Below, one piece after another: positions 61,994-64,000 of a DNA stretch of 64,000 nucleotides. The stretch lies in contig NZ_CADIKK010000005.1 of NCBI RefSeq assembly GCF_902859915.1, positions 62,001-126,000 of the forward strand, read 5' to 3'. The translations under genes and the position numbers were made by a program. Under the pieces are notes generated by a model, which saw nothing but the letters and a program-made list of their open reading frames with translations, was not told the DNA's origin and did no database searches. The number at the start of each line of letters is the position of its first letter. Within the stretch, counting starts at the first letter, position 1. This DNA is from Paraburkholderia ultramafica (GTDB lineage Bacteria; Pseudomonadota; Gammaproteobacteria; Burkholderiales; Burkholderiaceae).

Positions 61994-64000
61994 TCAGTCT
62001 GGCCAAACCCAGTCGGTAATCTCGGCGCGGTCGATGCCGTGCGTGTGGGCATAGTTCAGGTTGCTGATAATCGCGTTCGTCATGTCTTCCCTGAGATGCG
62101 CCGTCCTGCCCTGTAATCGCGGCACGCGATCGAGAACATCGATCACCAGATTGAACCGGTCAACCTGATTCAGGATCGCGAGTTCGAGCGGCGTATTGAT
62201 GTTGCCCTTCTCCTTGTAACCGCGTACGTGCAGATGCTTGTGATTGCGGAAGCGATAGGCGAGCTTGTGGATCAACCACGGGTAGCCGTGGAAGTTGAAG
62301 ATCACCGGCTTGTCCACCGTGAACAGACTGTCGAACTCGCGCGCGGTCGAGCCATGCGGGTGCTCGCTCGCCGGCTGCATCCTGAACAGGTCCACCACGT
62401 TCACGAAGCGCAGCTTGAGCTCGGGCAAGCGCTCGCGCAAAATGGCCGTCGCCGCCAGCGATTCCTGAGTGGCGACATCGCCACACGAGGCCATCACGAC
62501 GTCCGGTTCCTCGCCCTCGTCGCTGCTCGCGCGCCGCCAGACGCCCAGACCCTTCGCGCAGTGCACGATCGCTTCGTCTATCGTGGTGAACTGCAGGTGC
62601 TTCTGCTTGTCCGCCACGATGACGTTGATGCAGTCGGTCGAGCGCAAACAGTGATCGGCCACCACCAGCAGCGTATTCGCGTCCGGCGGCAGGTAGACGC
62701 GCGTGACGGACGGGCTCTTGTTGGTCACGAGGTCGATGAAGCCGGGGTCTTGATGCGAGAAGCCGTTGTGATCCTGCCGCCACACGGTCGACGACAACAG
62801 GATGTTCTGCGACGACACCGACGCGCGCCACGGTACATGGTTCTTGCAGATGTCCAGCCATTTCGCATGCTGGTTGAACATCGAATCCACCACATGCGCA
62901 AATGCCTCGTACGTATGGAAGAAACCGTGCCGCCCGGAAAGCAGGTAGCCCTCGAGCCATCCCACCAGCGTATGCTCGGAGAGCATTTCCATCACCCGGC
63001 CGTCGCGCGTCAATTCCCCGCCGTCCTCGTCTTCGGGCAGCAGGTCGGCCATCCAGATCTTCTTGCTGACCTCGTAGATGGATTGGAGCCGGTTGGAAGC
63101 CGTCTCGTCGGGGCCGAACACGCGGAAGGTGGTCATGTTCTCGCGCATGGTGTCGCGCAGGAATTCGCCGAGCGGCCGGGTGTTCTCGTGCAGCACCTTG
63201 CCCGCGTGACTGAAGTCGACCGCGTAGGCACGGAAATCGGGCAGCTTCAACTCCCTGCGCAACACTCCGCCGTTGGCATGCGGATTGGCGCTGATGCGCC
63301 GTGGTCCCACCGGCGCGAGGGCTCGCAGTTCCGGGATCAACCGCCCGTCGGAATCAAACAGTTCCTCGGCCTTGTAACTGCGCAGCCAGCTTTCCAGAAG
63401 CCCGAGGTTCGCAGGATTGTCACGTACGTCGGAGAACGGCACCTGATGCGATCGCCACGAGCCCTCGGCCTTGTGGCCGTTGACCTCTTTGGGTCCGGTC
63501 CACCCTTTGGGCGTACGCAGCACGATCATCGGCCAGCGCGGCCGCTCGACCTGGCCGCCAGCGCGCGCCTTGTCATGGATCGCGCGGATCTCCGCAACGA
63601 CGGCGTCAAGCGTGCTGGCCATCTTCTGGTGCATCTCCGCATGGTCCGACCCTTCGACGAAAAACGGCTTGTAGCCATAGCCCACGAATAGCGCCTCGAG
63701 TTCCTCGTGACTGATGCGCGCGAGGACGGTCGGGTTGGCGATCTTGTAGCCATTCAGATTGAGAATCGGCAAGACGGTCCCGTCGCGAGCGGGATTGACG
63801 AATTTGTTCGAATGCCAGGCCGTGGCAAGCGGCCCAGTCTCCGCCTCGCCATCGCCGACCACGCACGCAACGATGAGCTCAGGGTTATCGAGCGCGGCGC
63901 CGTACGCATGCGACAGGCTGTAGCCCAGTTCGCCGCCCTCATGGATCGAGCCGGGCGTCTCCGGCGTGACATGCGAGCCGATGTGGCCCGGAAACGAAAA
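61994..64000 (-). CDS. xfp: Phosphoketolase, N-terminal part outside the window
   Basis: A thiamine-diphosphate enzyme that cleaves xylulose-5-phosphate and/or fructose-6-phosphate with phosphate to acetyl phosphate. The frame is open to the right edge, so about 669 codons are visible of roughly 790 expected. Conserved pieces include [20 protein letters not shown], the TPP motif [54 protein letters not shown] and the C-terminal HIGIDRAEI-like ending [15 protein letters not shown]. It leads the xfp-glgP-glgX operon, linking glycogen breakdown to the phosphoketolase route. Substrate preference (X5P only, or X5P and F6P) is not resolved. Confidence 0.95.
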   Translation of the reverse strand, partial: FSFPGHIGSHVTPETPGSIHEGGELGYSLSHAYGAALDNPELIVACVVGDGEAETGPLATAWHSNKFVNPARDGTVLPILNLNGYKIANPTVLARISHEELEALFVGYGYKPFFVEGSDHAEMHQKMASTLDAVVAEIRAIHDKARAGGQVERPRWPMIVLRTPKGWTGPKEVNGHKAEGSWRSHQVPFSDVRDNPANLGLLESWLRSYKAEELFDSDGRLIPELRALAPVGPRRISANPHANGGVLRRELKLPDFRAYAVDFSHAGKVLHENTRPLGEFLRDTMRENMTTFRVFGPDETASNRLQSIYEVSKKIWMADLLPEDEDGGELTRDGRVMEMLSEHTLVGWLEGYLLSGRHGFFHTYEAFAHVVDSMFNQHAKWLDICKNHVPWRASVSSQNILLSSTVWRQDHNGFSHQDPGFIDLVTNKSPSVTRVYLPPDANTLLVVADHCLRSTDCINVIVADKQKHLQFTTIDEAIVHCAKGLGVWRRASSDEGEEPDVVMASCGDVATQESLAATAILRERLPELKLRFVNVVDLFRMQPASEHPHGSTAREFDSLFTVDKPVIFNFHGYPWLIHKLAYRFRNHKHLHVRGYKEKGNINTPLELAILNQVDRFNLVIDVLDRVPRLQGRTAHLREDMTNAIISNLNYAHTHGIDRAEITDWVWPD

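Noticed and set aside
62228..63691. 487-codon plus-strand open frame opposite the phosphoketolase gene
   Set aside because: Antisense shadow; the phosphoketolase frame contains all the expected TPP-enzyme motifs.

Overview
The window is GC-rich, gene-dense DNA that reads like the genome of a betaproteobacterium of the Burkholderia/Paraburkholderia type. This rests on the gene families, on frequent GTG/TTG starts and on 1-4 nt overlaps inside operons; it is inference, because the window has no rRNA gene. No tRNA, rRNA or CRISPR array was seen.

Layout. (1) 1-4257: the end of an RND multidrug pump and its outer-membrane channel lipoprotein. (2) 4258-8950: a decayed accessory patch. It holds palindromic DnaA-box-like repeats, a tyrosine-recombinase remnant, a PAPS-reductase-like remnant read antisense to it, two small holin-like genes (one with two compensating frameshifts), an unrecognised two-gene unit whose larger product has a Cys-rich tail, and a frameshifted lipid A acyltransferase gene. 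A 32-bp exact copy of the 3' end of the neighbouring PBP1A gene lies inverted at 7549-7580. (3) 8949-19258: PBP1A, a ribbon-helix-helix-like protein, a PspA/TPR-membrane-protein pair, a TetR regulator divergent from a Baeyer-Villiger-type monooxygenase with an alpha/beta hydrolase, and a short chemoreceptor remnant. (4) 19316-23422: a spermidine/putrescine-type ABC importer. (5) 23949-30922: housekeeping and stress genes (NRAMP transporter, DUF1289, OmpW, nitronate monooxygenase, ABC-F YbiT, a beta-hydroxyacid dehydrogenase, dodecin).

(6) 31074-48484 is a purine-salvage and ureide-degradation block. A BMP-family ABC importer sits beside a LysR regulator and an 8-oxoguanine/guanine-type deaminase. 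Then follow 5-hydroxyisourate hydrolase, the membrane cytochrome-c urate oxidase PuuD, ureidoglycolate lyase, allantoicase, OHCU decarboxylase, PuuE allantoinase, a hydantoin/allantoin racemase, an NCS1 permease and a GntR regulator with a clear inverted-repeat operator candidate. Together these can take urate to S-allantoin, allantoate, ureidoglycolate and glyoxylate. Xanthine dehydrogenase is not in the window. A hipB-like antitoxin with a truncated hipA is wedged into the block.

(7) 48795-52010: LD-carboxypeptidase, TadA, a DUF1992 protein, a small lipoprotein and a 2'-5' RNA ligase. (8) 52170-64000: a secreted unknown, a clan-D glycosidase of the so-called enterotoxin group, a GH35 beta-galactosidase, and a compact glgX-glgP-phosphoketolase operon that would feed glycogen-derived hexose phosphate into the phosphoketolase pathway. 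The phosphoketolase runs off the right edge.

No complete new biological system is evident. The best leads are the palindromic repeat family, the duplicated PBP1A end bordering a dead prophage, the unrecognised 6199-7279 gene pair, and the Lys-rich 12-bp repeat just past the deaminase stop codon.
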